From contig DASRYU010000196.1 in NCBI GenBank assembly GCA_035687045.1, positions 1-23,108 of the forward strand: 23,108 bases of DNA, read 5' to 3'. Of the stretch, positions 7,449 to 14,843 are shown piece by piece; the stretch's first letter is position 1, and each line of letters starts with the position of its first letter. The notes under the pieces are model-generated. The model made no database searches. It had not been told where the DNA came from and was given only the letters and a program-made list of their open reading frames with translations. The position numbers were made by a program, and so were the translations under genes. This DNA comes from JAJPHT01 sp035687045 (GTDB lineage: Archaea > Thermoplasmatota > SW-10-69-26 > JACQPN01 > JAJPHT01).

Positions 7449-8275
7449 CGCCCGAAGAAGGGCACGCGCAGCCGCGGCTGGTAGAACGTCCAGTGGTAGA
7501 CGGGCGAGAAGCCCATGTCGAGGTAGAACTGCTGGACGAACCCCTCGGGCGCCACCTGCAGCGTCACGATGTCCGCCCCGCGCGCGTCGCGGAGGGCGCG
7601 CGCCATGAGCGCGCGGGCGTGCCCCTGCCGGCGCGCGCGGCGCAGCGTGCCGACGTTGTAGATGCCGGCCACCCCGTCGGTGAAGGAGAGGAGCGTCGTG
7701 CTCACCGGCTCCTCGCGCTCGTCGAGCCCGAAGTAGAGCTTCGCGCCCGCGCGGCGCCACGCCGCCGTCATGTCGAGGAGCGCCGCGTGGAAGCGGCGCG
7801 GCATGCGGAACACCTCCATCAGGAGCTCCGTAAAGAGGGGCACCTCGTCGGCGCGCGCCTCGCGCACGGGCACCTCCGGCACGTAGCCTTCGAGCGGCGC
7901 GGGCTCGCGCGCGAGGACGTCGAGCGTCGAGGTGACGTGGTGGCCGCGCATCACGAGCTCGGAGTGCCAGCGGCTCGTGTCGTGATAGCTCGCGAGGACG
8001 ACGCTCCACGTCGTGACGCGGTCGCCGAAGAAGCGCGTGGCGGCGTCGACGAGGCGGCCGACCTCGCCGGGCGGCGCGTCGAGCACGGCGGCGCGGTTCA
8101 TCGTGGGCGCGTCGAGACCCGCGACGCCCGTGAGGAGCCAGCCGTCCCCGTCCTCCCCGAAGTGGCGCTCGGTCGTGCGCGTGAGCGCGTAGTACGCCGC
8201 GTCGAGGCGCCGCGCGAGCGGGTCGATGGGCCACGGCTCCGCGTCGCCCGCCTGGAGGACCACGGCCGGAGCCAT
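7445..8275 (-). CDS. GNAT-family N-acetyltransferase
   Basis: The 276-residue protein has a C-terminal GNAT fold. Beta-strand sequence PVSTTLLSFTDGVAGIYNVGTL leads into the acetyl-CoA pyrophosphate loop RRARRQGHARALMARAL, then VTLQVAPEGFVQQFYLDMGF, the usual strand-helix end of the domain where a C-terminal Tyr/Phe faces the cofactor. The first 130 or so residues form a less conserved N-terminal half, perhaps a second degenerate GNAT domain, as in many two-domain archaeal members. The substrate cannot be told from sequence. ATG 8275 gives the full length; a GTG at 8263 is better spaced from the CTTAA element at 8289-8294 and may be the real leaderless start. The gene converges on the small membrane-anchored gene and diverges from the lipoprotein gene. 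Confidence 0.8.
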   Translation of the reverse strand: MAPAVVLQAGDAEPWPIDPLARRLDAAYYALTRTTERHFGEDGDGWLLTGVAGLDAPTMNRAAVLDAPPGEVGRLVDAATRFFGDRVTTWSVVLASYHDTSRWHSELVMRGHHVTSTLDVLAREPAPLEGYVPEVPVREARADEVPLFTELLMEVFRMPRRFHAALLDMTAAWRRAGAKLYFGLDEREEPVSTTLLSFTDGVAGIYNVGTLRRARRQGHARALMARALRDARGADIVTLQVAPEGFVQQFYLDMGFSPVYHWTFYQPRLRVPFFGR

Positions 8276-8337
8276 CCTGCGGCCGGCCCTTAACGACTTG
8301 GGCGTGCCCGTCGCCGAGGGCGGGGGCGCCCCTTGAA

Positions 8338-9435
8338 ATGCCCCGACGCCTCTGGACGCGCATGCGCCTCGCGCCCCTGCTCGCGCTCGCCCTCCTCGCT
8401 GGCTGCGTCCAGCCCCCGCCCGAGGAGCCCGCGCCCGCGCAGGCGGAGGCGGGCGTCGTCATCGACGCGTCGCGCCCCGACACGGCGTTCACGCGCGTCG
8501 CGACGGGTCCCGCGGCGGGTCCCGACCTCGACGCGACGCTCGACGCGCCGCCGCGCCTCGTCGCCGGCGAGTGGTGGCGGCTGCGCTTCGACTCGGGCCT
8601 CAACGGCGAGCACGTGGACGTCGTGCGCGTGGTCGCCGAGGTCACGCCCGAAGGCTACGTCATCGGGATGCCCCACGAGGGCTGGTACAAGGAGGTCATC
8701 TCGTACCACTCGCCGGCGCTGGGCGACGTCGGCTTCGACCTCTCGTACGCGACGCACAACCAGGTGTTCCAGCCGGTCAAGTTCCCGCTCGTCGTCGGCT
8801 CCACCTGGGACACGGTCTTCGCCACGATGCCCTACCGGGGCGAGGTCACGGAGGTGGACGGGCTGCGCGCGACGGTCGTCCTCACGCCGACGAACGACCC
8901 CTCGCCGATGGACCCGCTCTTCGCGCTCTTCGGGTTCGAGGCGGCGCCGATCACGCTCGTCTACGACGCGAGCCTCCACGAGGTCGCGCGATTCGAGTCC
9001 CCCATCGGCGTCTACGAGGTCGTCGAGCACGGGTACGGCTTCGAAGGGTGGGTCACCATCCCGCGCGGCGAGCACACAGCCATCGACTACGGCCAGCTCG
9101 GCCCGACGAACCCGGGCGAGCTCCCGATGCGCGAGATCCAGGTCGAGGGCGGCTTCAACCGCCTCACGCTGATGCAGGCGGTCTTCCCGCTCGCGCCGGG
9201 CGTCTACCGCGCGCGCACCGTGGCGCCCGACGGCACCGAGTTCGTCACCGAGAGCACGGGCACGCCCACGCTGCAGTTCTTCGAGGCCTCCGACCCCGAC
9301 GGCACCTGGGTGGGCGAGGACATCGTCGCGGGCGTCGCGGCCGTCTACCGCATGGGCATCGCGTACCACCAGTACGACATCCTGCTCCCGCAGGGGACGA
9401 AGCGGAGCGACCACTCGCACGAGGTCATCCGGTAG
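8338..9435 (+). CDS. Predicted lipoprotein of unknown function
   Basis: The 365-residue protein starts with a basic n-region and hydrophobic core ending in the lipobox LLAGC (Cys 23), followed by a Pro/Glu/Ala-rich linker, so it is probably anchored to the outer face of the membrane. The remainder alternates beta-strands typical of a soluble extracytoplasmic beta-protein, for example GEWWRLRFDS, PLVVGSTWDTVFATMPYRGEV and GVYEVVEHGYGFEGWVTIP, and ends RSDHSHEVIR. I see no enzyme motif. ATG 8338 is used; ATG 8362 would remove part of the basic region. The upstream CTTAACG (8289-8295) may serve both this gene and the divergent acetyltransferase. Confidence 0.78.
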   Translation: MPRRLWTRMRLAPLLALALLAGCVQPPPEEPAPAQAEAGVVIDASRPDTAFTRVATGPAAGPDLDATLDAPPRLVAGEWWRLRFDSGLNGEHVDVVRVVAEVTPEGYVIGMPHEGWYKEVISYHSPALGDVGFDLSYATHNQVFQPVKFPLVVGSTWDTVFATMPYRGEVTEVDGLRATVVLTPTNDPSPMDPLFALFGFEAAPITLVYDASLHEVARFESPIGVYEVVEHGYGFEGWVTIPRGEHTAIDYGQLGPTNPGELPMREIQVEGGFNRLTLMQAVFPLAPGVYRARTVAPDGTEFVTESTGTPTLQFFEASDPDGTWVGEDIVAGVAAVYRMGIAYHQYDILLPQGTKRSDHSHEVIR

Positions 9436-9688
9436 CTTCGTCCCCGTCGGCTCATCGCGTCTGATCGTTCACGGGCCACCTCGCGAAATTTCAACAGTGG
9501 GCGGACCTCGCTCGCTCCACCGCTTCGCGCCGAAGCACGGAGGAGCTGGCGGTGGCACAGAAGACCAGCGTGCACAAGCTGGCTTGAGCGGCCGACGTCA
9601 TTGCGAATCAACCACGGGGGCGCGTGTTGTGGCCGCACACCGCTTGAGCCAGCGGCCAGCGTCCGGCTCTCCAGCGGAGACACGAACG
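9436..9688. other. Gene-free spacer before the protease gene
   Basis: About 250 bp without a convincing gene. A startless plus-strand reading frame (about 9467-9586, ending VHKLA-stop) gives protein-like sequence such as FQQWADLARSTASRRSTEEL and may be a gene remnant. Base composition becomes less GC-rich here than in the lipoprotein gene. Confidence 0.35.
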
Positions 9689-9695
9689 CTTATCG
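9689..9695 (+). promoter_or_regulatory. TATA-like box of the protease gene
   Basis: CTTATCG is centred about 26 bp upstream of ATG 9718, the spacing of a leaderless archaeal promoter. It supports that ATG over in-frame starts farther upstream. Confidence 0.55.
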
Positions 9696-9717
9696 TTACC
9701 GAACCGTCTCCCGAGCC

Positions 9718-11226
9718 ATGGGCCGTGTTTGGGTAACGTGTGTTGTTACCGTGCTTCTTTGCGTCAGCGGCCTTCAGGGCTCCAAGGGACTCGAGCCTGG
9801 CACAGATGGCGGGGCTGACCCATCGCCCGAAGCACCGCGTGACGCGCACGGCTCTGTCCCGCCCGCACCAGGACCAGAAGATGGGACGCCGTTTGGTCCG
9901 ACGGTCGTTCTTGCGGTCATTGACAGTGGAATCAATCCATACCATGCCGCCTACCGGGACGACTCACCGCTCGGACGCATGTATCCGGGCGAGTATCTAC
10001 CTCACTATCCTGAGGGCGTCCGTGCACTCAATCTCACTCTCGGGGCCGAATCCCTCGATGCCGCTCTGGAAGCGGACTGTGCGGCTGTCTGGTCTACGAT
10101 CGAACCTGGCATGCTCTACTGGATCCCAGGCACGCGGATCATCGGCGTATTCTACACGCCGCACAGCACCAGGGCTCTGCCAGCCGCGTTGGAAAATCTG
10201 CCGCCACCCGCTGTAGATTGCCACGCCTCCCCGCCCCGCGTCCCATTCATCTATTCGACCGGACACGGGAACATCGTCACCTCGCGCATGGTCGGTGAGG
10301 GCTTCGGCCTCTGCGAAGACATCCACTGCCGTCTCGTCGCGGTCCACAGCATCAATCTGCAAGGGCTCGAATTCCTCAATGCCCAATCGTCTTGGGTCGA
10401 TGTTCAGCAGCACGCGTGGTTCTCGCCCGTGCCAGTTGCGACGTCGGCCGCCGGCCCTATCGCAGCGGCGTACGGAACCGAGATCATCGCGTTGACGCCC
10501 GATCATGTGCGGGCCATCGAACACGGGGCGCAGAATTCGTTGTCGTTCTTCAGCGCAGGAAACGGCGTCCCGGTGACCACACACTTCGAGCCGATCCTAA
10601 CGCCCAGCGTGGTCATGGTCGGCGGCCACGATAACGGGTACCCGATCGCCCGCAACGGCCTCGTCACGCGACCTGCTCACGTGGCATCGGACGTCTGCAA
10701 GAACTGGGTCGCAGTGGGACTGGACAAATACGCGAAGTCCGGCGGCGGAACCAGCATTTCTTCCCCATTCGCAGCGGGCGGAGCGGCCGCCATCCTGCTG
10801 GAAGCACGGCGGATCCTCGGGGATGCCGGCGGGGGCGTCCACGACGGCGTCGTGGCATCCGGTGACCCGCCCGCCGGGCTATCCAAGGGACCACTGGCTG
10901 ATGGGAAATTCACCCTCGCGGAATGGAAGACGCTGCTCTTCCGAACTGCCACGCCTCGGCCCGAGTACCAGCACTCTGACGGCGACCGTTGCCCCGAAGA
11001 CGGGACCTACGACTCCCTCGGCGGGCCATCCTGGCAGGAGATTCCGGAAGAGGTCCCGGGCTTCATAGACATCGGCTATGGCGCCATCGACAACCGTTCT
11101 GTGGCGTTCGCGATCGACGTGCTGCACGGCCGGGCCGAACTTCCGGACCGCTCAGTCGAAGATGCGTACTTCGCCGTCGATCGGCAATGGCGCGAGATGT
11201 GGTACGCGATCAACACTTTCGCATGA
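9718..11226 (+). CDS. Secreted subtilisin-like serine protease (S8 family)
   Basis: The 502-residue protein has a short basic N-terminus and hydrophobic export signal (about residues 4-20), a Pro/Gly-rich linker, and an S8 catalytic domain with all expected residues: Asp 69 in VLAVIDSGINPYH, His 183 in STGHGNIVTSR, the oxyanion-hole Asn 282 in SFFSAGNG, and the nucleophile Ser 346 in SGGGTSISSPFAAG. No clear propeptide or C-terminal accessory domain is seen. The long Asp-His interval (about 114 residues) implies an insertion near the active site. The start is fixed by a TATA-like box 26 bp upstream. Codon use is more mixed and GC visibly lower than in the genes on either side, suggesting acquisition from another lineage. 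It may process secreted proteins, but nothing here identifies a substrate. Confidence 0.88.
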   Translation: MGRVWVTCVVTVLLCVSGLQGSKGLEPGTDGGADPSPEAPRDAHGSVPPAPGPEDGTPFGPTVVLAVIDSGINPYHAAYRDDSPLGRMYPGEYLPHYPEGVRALNLTLGAESLDAALEADCAAVWSTIEPGMLYWIPGTRIIGVFYTPHSTRALPAALENLPPPAVDCHASPPRVPFIYSTGHGNIVTSRMVGEGFGLCEDIHCRLVAVHSINLQGLEFLNAQSSWVDVQQHAWFSPVPVATSAAGPIAAAYGTEIIALTPDHVRAIEHGAQNSLSFFSAGNGVPVTTHFEPILTPSVVMVGGHDNGYPIARNGLVTRPAHVASDVCKNWVAVGLDKYAKSGGGTSISSPFAAGGAAAILLEARRILGDAGGGVHDGVVASGDPPAGLSKGPLADGKFTLAEWKTLLFRTATPRPEYQHSDGDRCPEDGTYDSLGGPSWQEIPEEVPGFIDIGYGAIDNRSVAFAIDVLHGRAELPDRSVEDAYFAVDRQWREMWYAINTFA

Positions 11227-11230
11227 TGTC

Positions 11231-11272
11231 GGCGTCTCCGCGTCACCTCCGCGCCCTCCGCGTCTCCGCGGT
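11231..11272. repeat. Degenerate CTCCGCG-type intergenic repeat
   Basis: Two copies of GCGTCTCCGCG (11232-11242 and 11260-11270) flank a third partial unit CCTCCGCG (11247-11254). It resembles the right arms of the longer inverted repeats at 17006-17065 and 17123-17183. It fills the gap between the convergent protease and mutase genes. Confidence 0.5.
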
Positions 11273-11306
11273 TGGCGTCTTCGATGGCGCGCGGACAGCG
11301 TGAGGG

Positions 11307-12674
11307 CTAACCCGCCTTCGCGATGATGTCCTTGATCTCCGCGAGGCTCTTGTTCGCGAGCGACTCCGCGACCTCGGGCGTCTTCGCCTCGGCGTACACG
11401 CGGAAGATGGGCTCCGTGCCGCTGGGGCGCACAAGGACCCAGCCTTCGCTCGTGTAGACCTTCACGCCGTCCGTGCGGTCCACCTTGTCGCCCGCGTGCG
11501 CCTTCGCGAACATGTCGAGCGCCTTCGCCTTGCGGTCGTTCGGGCACTCGAGCTTCTTCTTGACGCTCGTGGCCGTGGGCACCTCGCCGAGAAGCTGGCT
11601 GAAGGGCTTGCCGCTCGTCGCGAGAAGCTCGATGATCTTCGCCATCGTCATGCTCGCGTCGCGGCAGTGCTGCATCTCGGGCCAGATGAGGCCGCCGTTC
11701 TCCTCGCCGCCGAAGAGCGCCTGGTGGTCCATCATGTAGCGCGCGACGATGGGCGCGCCCACGCGCGTGTACTCGACGCGGCCGCCCTTCGCCTTCACGT
11801 GCTCCTCGACGATGCCGCTCGAGGAGACGGGCGTGACGACGAGGCCGCCCTTGTTCTTCTGGACGGCGTAGCCGCCCATGAGCGCGAGCGTGCGGTTGCC
11901 GTCGACGAAGCCGCCCTTCTCGTCGATGAAGACGCAGCGGTCCGCATCGCCGTCCTGCACGATGCCGATGTCGGCGTTGAGCGCCTTGACCGTCGCGATG
12001 ATGTCCTTGATGTTCTCCGGCGTCGGCTCGCTCGGGTGGCCGGGGAACGTGCCGTCCACCTGCGCGTTCATCGTCACGACGTGCACGCCGAGGCGGCGCA
12101 GGAGGAAGGGCGCGGTGAGGGAGCCGGCGCCGTTGGAGGTGTCGAGGACGACGGTGAGCTTCCGGCGGCGGATGGCGTCGGCGTCCACCTTCTTCTCGAT
12201 GGCCTCGACGTACGCGTCGTTCACGCCCGGCTCGAGCAGGAGCTGGCCGATGTCGTTCCACTCCGCGTCGCGGAACTTGTTGTCGAAGAAGATGGCCTCG
12301 ATGGCGTCCTCCTTGTCGGAGCGCATCTCCGTGCCGTCGGGGTCGATGAACTTGATGCCGTTGTGCTCGGGCGGGTTGTGCGACGCCGTGACGACGGCGC
12401 CGGCCGCGAAGCGCTTCGACGTCTTCACGCGGTACTGGAGCGCGGGCGTGGGCACGATGCCGGCGTCGTACACGTGCACGCCCGTCGACTGGAGGCCCGC
12501 CGAGAGCGCCGCGGCGAGCATCGGGCCGCTCGTGCGCGTGTCGCGCCCGACGAGGACCGCGTCGCCCGGCTTCAGGAAGCTCCCGAGCGCGCGCCCGAGC
12601 TTCATCGCGAGCTCGGCGTTCATGTCCTTGTTCGCGAAACCGCGGACGCCGTTCGTGCCGAACAACTTGCCCAT
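11307..12674 (-). CDS. glmM: Phosphoglucosamine/phosphomannomutase (GlmM-like)
   Basis: The 455-residue alpha-D-phosphohexomutase moves phosphate between C6 and C1 of a hexose or hexosamine via a phosphoserine. Visible motifs in order are FGTNGVRG (5-12), the phosphoserine loop TASHNPP (Ser 98), the Mg-binding loop DGDADR (241-246), the sugar-binding loop GGEENGGLIWPE and the phosphate-binding loop RPSGTEP near the C-terminus. The GEENGGLI form is that of archaeal GlmM-type enzymes; phosphomannomutase activity cannot be excluded. ATG 12674 was chosen because GGAG lies in the preceding gene's end and the gap to that gene is only 5 bases, so the two are almost certainly one operon supplying a sugar-1-phosphate to the neighbouring nucleotidylyltransferase. 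Confidence 0.92.
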   Translation of the reverse strand: MGKLFGTNGVRGFANKDMNAELAMKLGRALGSFLKPGDAVLVGRDTRTSGPMLAAALSAGLQSTGVHVYDAGIVPTPALQYRVKTSKRFAAGAVVTASHNPPEHNGIKFIDPDGTEMRSDKEDAIEAIFFDNKFRDAEWNDIGQLLLEPGVNDAYVEAIEKKVDADAIRRRKLTVVLDTSNGAGSLTAPFLLRRLGVHVVTMNAQVDGTFPGHPSEPTPENIKDIIATVKALNADIGIVQDGDADRCVFIDEKGGFVDGNRTLALMGGYAVQKNKGGLVVTPVSSSGIVEEHVKAKGGRVEYTRVGAPIVARYMMDHQALFGGEENGGLIWPEMQHCRDASMTMAKIIELLATSGKPFSQLLGEVPTATSVKKKLECPNDRKAKALDMFAKAHAGDKVDRTDGVKVYTSEGWVLVRPSGTEPIFRVYAEAKTPEVAESLANKSLAEIKDIIAKAG

Positions 12675-12679
12675 GTGTG

Positions 12680-13672
12680 TCACGCTCCGCCTTCGGCGTC
12701 CACCTTGACGTTCTTCAAGAGCACGCCCTTCTCGATGCGCGCGCCCTCTCCGACGACGCAATCGACGAGCGCCGCATCATCCTCGACGTGGACGCCTGGC
12801 CCGAGGATGCTGTCCTTGATGGTGACGTTCTTGCCGACGACCACGCGGTCGAGAAGCACGCTGCGCGAGATCTCGACGTCGGCGCCCAGCTTGCATTGCG
12901 CCCCGACGACGGCCCAGCCGTCGAAGCGGGCGCCGCGGTTCGCGGTCCCCTCGCCCAGGAGCACATGGCGCGACTCCGCGCGAAGGAGCGCCTCGTTCGC
13001 CTTGAGGTACGTCTCGGGCCGGCCGCAGTCGACCCAGAAGCCCTCGAAGGGGAAGCCGTAGAGCTCGCCGCCGCTCGCGAGGAGGGCGGGGAAGGTCTCG
13101 CGCTCGATGCTTGTCGGGGTGCCCGGCTTGATGAGCTCCAGCACGGAGCGCTCGAGGATGTACGTCCCCGCGTTCGCGAGGTTCGAGGGCGCCTCCTCCT
13201 TCGTCGCAGGCTTCTCGACGAAGCGCACGATGCGCTCGCCGTCCATCTCCATGACGCCGAAGTGGCGCGGGTCCGCGACGTTCCAGAGCGCGATGCTTCC
13301 CGCGGCCTTGCGGCGCACGTGCGCGCGGCGGAAGGCCTCGAGGTCGAGCGAGTCGAGGATGTCGCCGTTGAACACGAAGAAGGGGCCCGCGAGGTGGGGC
13401 TCCACGTTCTTGAGCGCGCCCGCCGTGCCCAGCGGCTCCTTCTCCTCCACGACGGTGACCTTCACGCCCACGTCGTGCGACTCGAAGTACTCGCGAAGCT
13501 TCTCGAGCTTGTAGTTGACCGCGAGAAGGACCTCGTCCACGTCGTCCGGCAGCTTGTCGATGATGCGCCGGATGATAGGGACGTTCGCGACGGGCAGCAG
13601 GGGCTTGGGGCACGTCGAGGTGAGCGGCCGCAGCCGCGTGCCCTGCCCCCCGGCCAAGATGACGGCCTGCAT
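12680..13672 (-). CDS. Sugar-1-phosphate nucleotidylyltransferase with left-handed beta-helix tail
   Basis: The 330-residue protein has an N-terminal nucleotidyltransferase fold with the signature LAGGQGTRLRPLT (6-18) and the downstream PKPLLP, the metal-binding Asp in FNGDIL, and WNVADPRHFGVME and FVEKP motifs. From about residue 245 it continues as hexapeptide-repeat sequence (GARFDGWAVVGAQCKLGADV and following), i.e. a left-handed beta-helix. This layout fits mannose-1-phosphate guanylyltransferase or an archaeal GlmU-like uridylyltransferase. The mutase next door does not settle which, and no acetyltransferase His motif is evident. The ATG at 13672 lies about 36 bp below a TATA-like ACTTAAGG. 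It is the first gene of the operon. Confidence 0.88.
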   Translation of the reverse strand: MQAVILAGGQGTRLRPLTSTCPKPLLPVANVPIIRRIIDKLPDDVDEVLLAVNYKLEKLREYFESHDVGVKVTVVEEKEPLGTAGALKNVEPHLAGPFFVFNGDILDSLDLEAFRRAHVRRKAAGSIALWNVADPRHFGVMEMDGERIVRFVEKPATKEEAPSNLANAGTYILERSVLELIKPGTPTSIERETFPALLASGGELYGFPFEGFWVDCGRPETYLKANEALLRAESRHVLLGEGTANRGARFDGWAVVGAQCKLGADVEISRSVLLDRVVVGKNVTIKDSILGPGVHVEDDAALVDCVVGEGARIEKGVLLKNVKVDAEGGA

Positions 13673-13703
13673 GGGGGGAGACGCGCGCCCATCGGACGCA
13701 GCG

Positions 13704-13713
13704 CCTTAAGTCT
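13704..13713 (-). promoter_or_regulatory. TATA-like box of the sugar-nucleotide operon
   Basis: The minus strand reads AGACTTAAGG about 36 bp before the nucleotidylyltransferase ATG, implying a leader of about ten bases with no obvious Shine-Dalgarno sequence. Confidence 0.45.
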
Positions 13714-13754
13714 TTCTCGGACGAGCGGGCCCTTCGGCGATCGAAGCGCGGAGC

Positions 13755-14159
13755 CTACGCGTGCTGGCGGGCCCAGACGTCGCGCGGCAGGTTCGCGTAC
13801 ACGTCCTCCTCCGTCTCCACCGCGACCTCCGTCTGCGGGGGGAGGAGCGCCTCCTCGCGGATGCGCCACGCGAACCCGCGCCGGCGCTCGCCGGACTCGA
13901 TCGTGTACTCGAAGCGGCGGAACGTGAGGAGCTTCTTGGCCTCGAGCGTGTAGAAGATGGAGCGGATGGAGGGGTCGAGCGTCTCGTCGTTGACCTCCGT
14001 CTCGCTGCCGAAGACCTCCGCGAGCGTCTCGGCGATGGCGTCCGCGTCGTCCGCGGCCATGTCGAAGCGGTCCCGGAGCGCCTCGGCCAGCGCGAGTCGG
14101 CGCTCCTGGGGGAACGCGGCGGTCTGCGCGGGGATCGTGAAGTCGGGCTCGTTCGTCAT
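13755..14159 (-). CDS. DUF6015-like small protein, copy 1
   Basis: The 134-residue acidic protein shares its whole plan with the gene at 14320-14682. A helical N-terminal part contains ADDADAIAETLAEVFG, then comes NDETLDPSIRSIFYTLEAKKLL, then beta-strand sequence (TFRRFEYTIESGERRRGFAWRI) and an Ala/Trp-rich tail ending NLPRDVWARQHA. The FYTLE-x-x-xLL followed by an R/W strand resembles the Thermoplasmatota family DUF6015, of unknown function; this assignment is from memory of the pattern. The fold suggests a small winged-helix-like unit. ATG 14159 was chosen because GGTGA lies 5 bases upstream; GTG 14174 is an alternative. An 8-bp inverted repeat lies at 14193-14221, upstream of the start. 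Confidence 0.72.
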   Translation of the reverse strand: MTNEPDFTIPAQTAAFPQERRLALAEALRDRFDMAADDADAIAETLAEVFGSETEVNDETLDPSIRSIFYTLEAKKLLTFRRFEYTIESGERRRGFAWRIREEALLPPQTEVAVETEEDVYANLPRDVWARQHA

Positions 14160-14192
14160 CGGCTCACCGAACACTTGCTCTTCGACCGGGAG

Positions 14193-14221
14193 GTCAAGCG
14201 ACTTGTTGAACAGCGCTTGAC
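14193..14221. promoter_or_regulatory. 8-bp inverted repeat upstream of DUF6015-like copy 1
   Basis: GTCAAGCG (14193-14200) and CGCTTGAC (14214-14221) are perfect complements with a 13-bp spacer, 34-62 bp before the start. The position fits a promoter-proximal operator. Confidence 0.4.
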
Positions 14222-14262
14222 CGTAGAAGGCTCTTCTCGGACAGAAGGTGGAGAAGAAAGGC

Positions 14263-14290
14263 GGCGGCCCCAGGTGTGCGCGGGGCCGCC
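14263..14290 (-). terminator. Hairpin terminator after DUF6015-like copy 2
   Basis: Arms GGCGGCCCC (14263-14271) and GGGGCCGCC (14282-14290) form a perfect 9-bp stem with a 10-base loop. On the minus strand it lies 30 bases after the stop at 14320 and is followed by the pyrimidine-rich CTTTCTTCTCC. Confidence 0.65.
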
Positions 14291-14319
14291 TCAGGAGGTG
14301 CAGCGCGGAGGCTGCGGCG

Positions 14320-14682
14320 TCAGGCCGCGTGCCGCCACGCCGTCGCAGGGAGGGACGCGTAGACGTCGGCCTCGTCGTAGCCGCCGGCCATGGGGACCTG
14401 CGGCTGCAGCGACTCCACGCGCAGGCGCCAGTAGAAGGCGCGGCGGTGGTCCCCGTCCTCGCGCGTGTACTCCGCGCGGCGGAAGGAGAGGAGGCGCTTC
14501 GCCTCGAGCGTGTAGAACACCGAGCGGACCTCGGCGTCGAGCGTCTCGTCGTCCACCTCGTCGCGGTCGGTGAACCGCTCGAGCACGACGTCGGCGATCT
14601 CGCGCGCGTCCTCGCGCTCCATGCCGAACGCGCTCTCGAGCGCGCCCATGAGCGCGTCGCGGTGCGTCTCGTTCCAGCTCAC
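14320..14682 (-). CDS. DUF6015-like small protein, copy 2
   Basis: The 120-residue protein starts VSWNETHRDALMGALESAFG and continues with EDAREIADVVLERFTD, DDETLDAEVRSVFYTLEAKR, a strand region (SFRRAEYTREDGDHRRAFYW) and a tail ending YASLPATAWRHAA. It aligns by eye along its length with the gene at 13755-14159, so the two are tandem paralogues. The GTG start at 14682 is preceded by GGAGGGG at good spacing and overlaps the stop codon of the 54-residue gene upstream (GTGA), implying coupled translation. A hairpin terminator follows. Function unknown; the best guess is the Thermoplasmatota family DUF6015. Confidence 0.75.
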   Translation of the reverse strand: MSWNETHRDALMGALESAFGMEREDAREIADVVLERFTDRDEVDDETLDAEVRSVFYTLEAKRLLSFRRAEYTREDGDHRRAFYWRLRVESLQPQVPMAGGYDEADVYASLPATAWRHAA

Positions 14683-14843
14683 GTCGACCCCTCCAGCCGG
14701 CTGTAGGCGGCCCGGACCATGACGGCGAAGTACCAGCCCTTGTGGGGGGCACCGTCGAGGCGGGACGCGGACCGGATGAGGGCCGCGTGCGCGGGCAGCA
14801 CGTTGGAGGTCGTTTCGTCGCGTTCGTGGCTGGTTCGTTCCAT
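14679..14843 (-). CDS. 54-residue microprotein translationally coupled to DUF6015-like copy 2
   Basis: The frame from ATG 14843 encodes 54 residues: an acidic/polar start (MERTSHERDETTSN), then a probable helix-turn-helix-sized core (VLPAHAALIRSASRLDG, GWYFAVMVRAAYSRL) ending EGST. Its TGA overlaps the GTG of the next gene by four bases, and the Shine-Dalgarno sequence of that gene lies inside its last codons. This arrangement argues for a real gene despite its size. The upstream sequence ACGGTGTAAAA gives only a weak ribosome site; a TATA-like element is not clear. I do not recognise the family. It could be a partner or regulator of the DUF6015-like protein. Confidence 0.6.
   Translation of the reverse strand: MERTSHERDETTSNVLPAHAALIRSASRLDGAPHKGWYFAVMVRAAYSRLEGST

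Noticed and set aside
9467..9586. Startless plus-strand frame with protein-like sequence
   Set aside because: No start codon follows the upstream TGA before the gene-like part, and about 40 codons are too few to identify. Kept only as a possible remnant within the spacer entry.
9345..9683. Minus-strand open frame of 112 codons overlapping the lipoprotein end
   Set aside because: It covers a coding region on the other strand, has no recognisable domain or promoter, and ends inside the lipoprotein gene.
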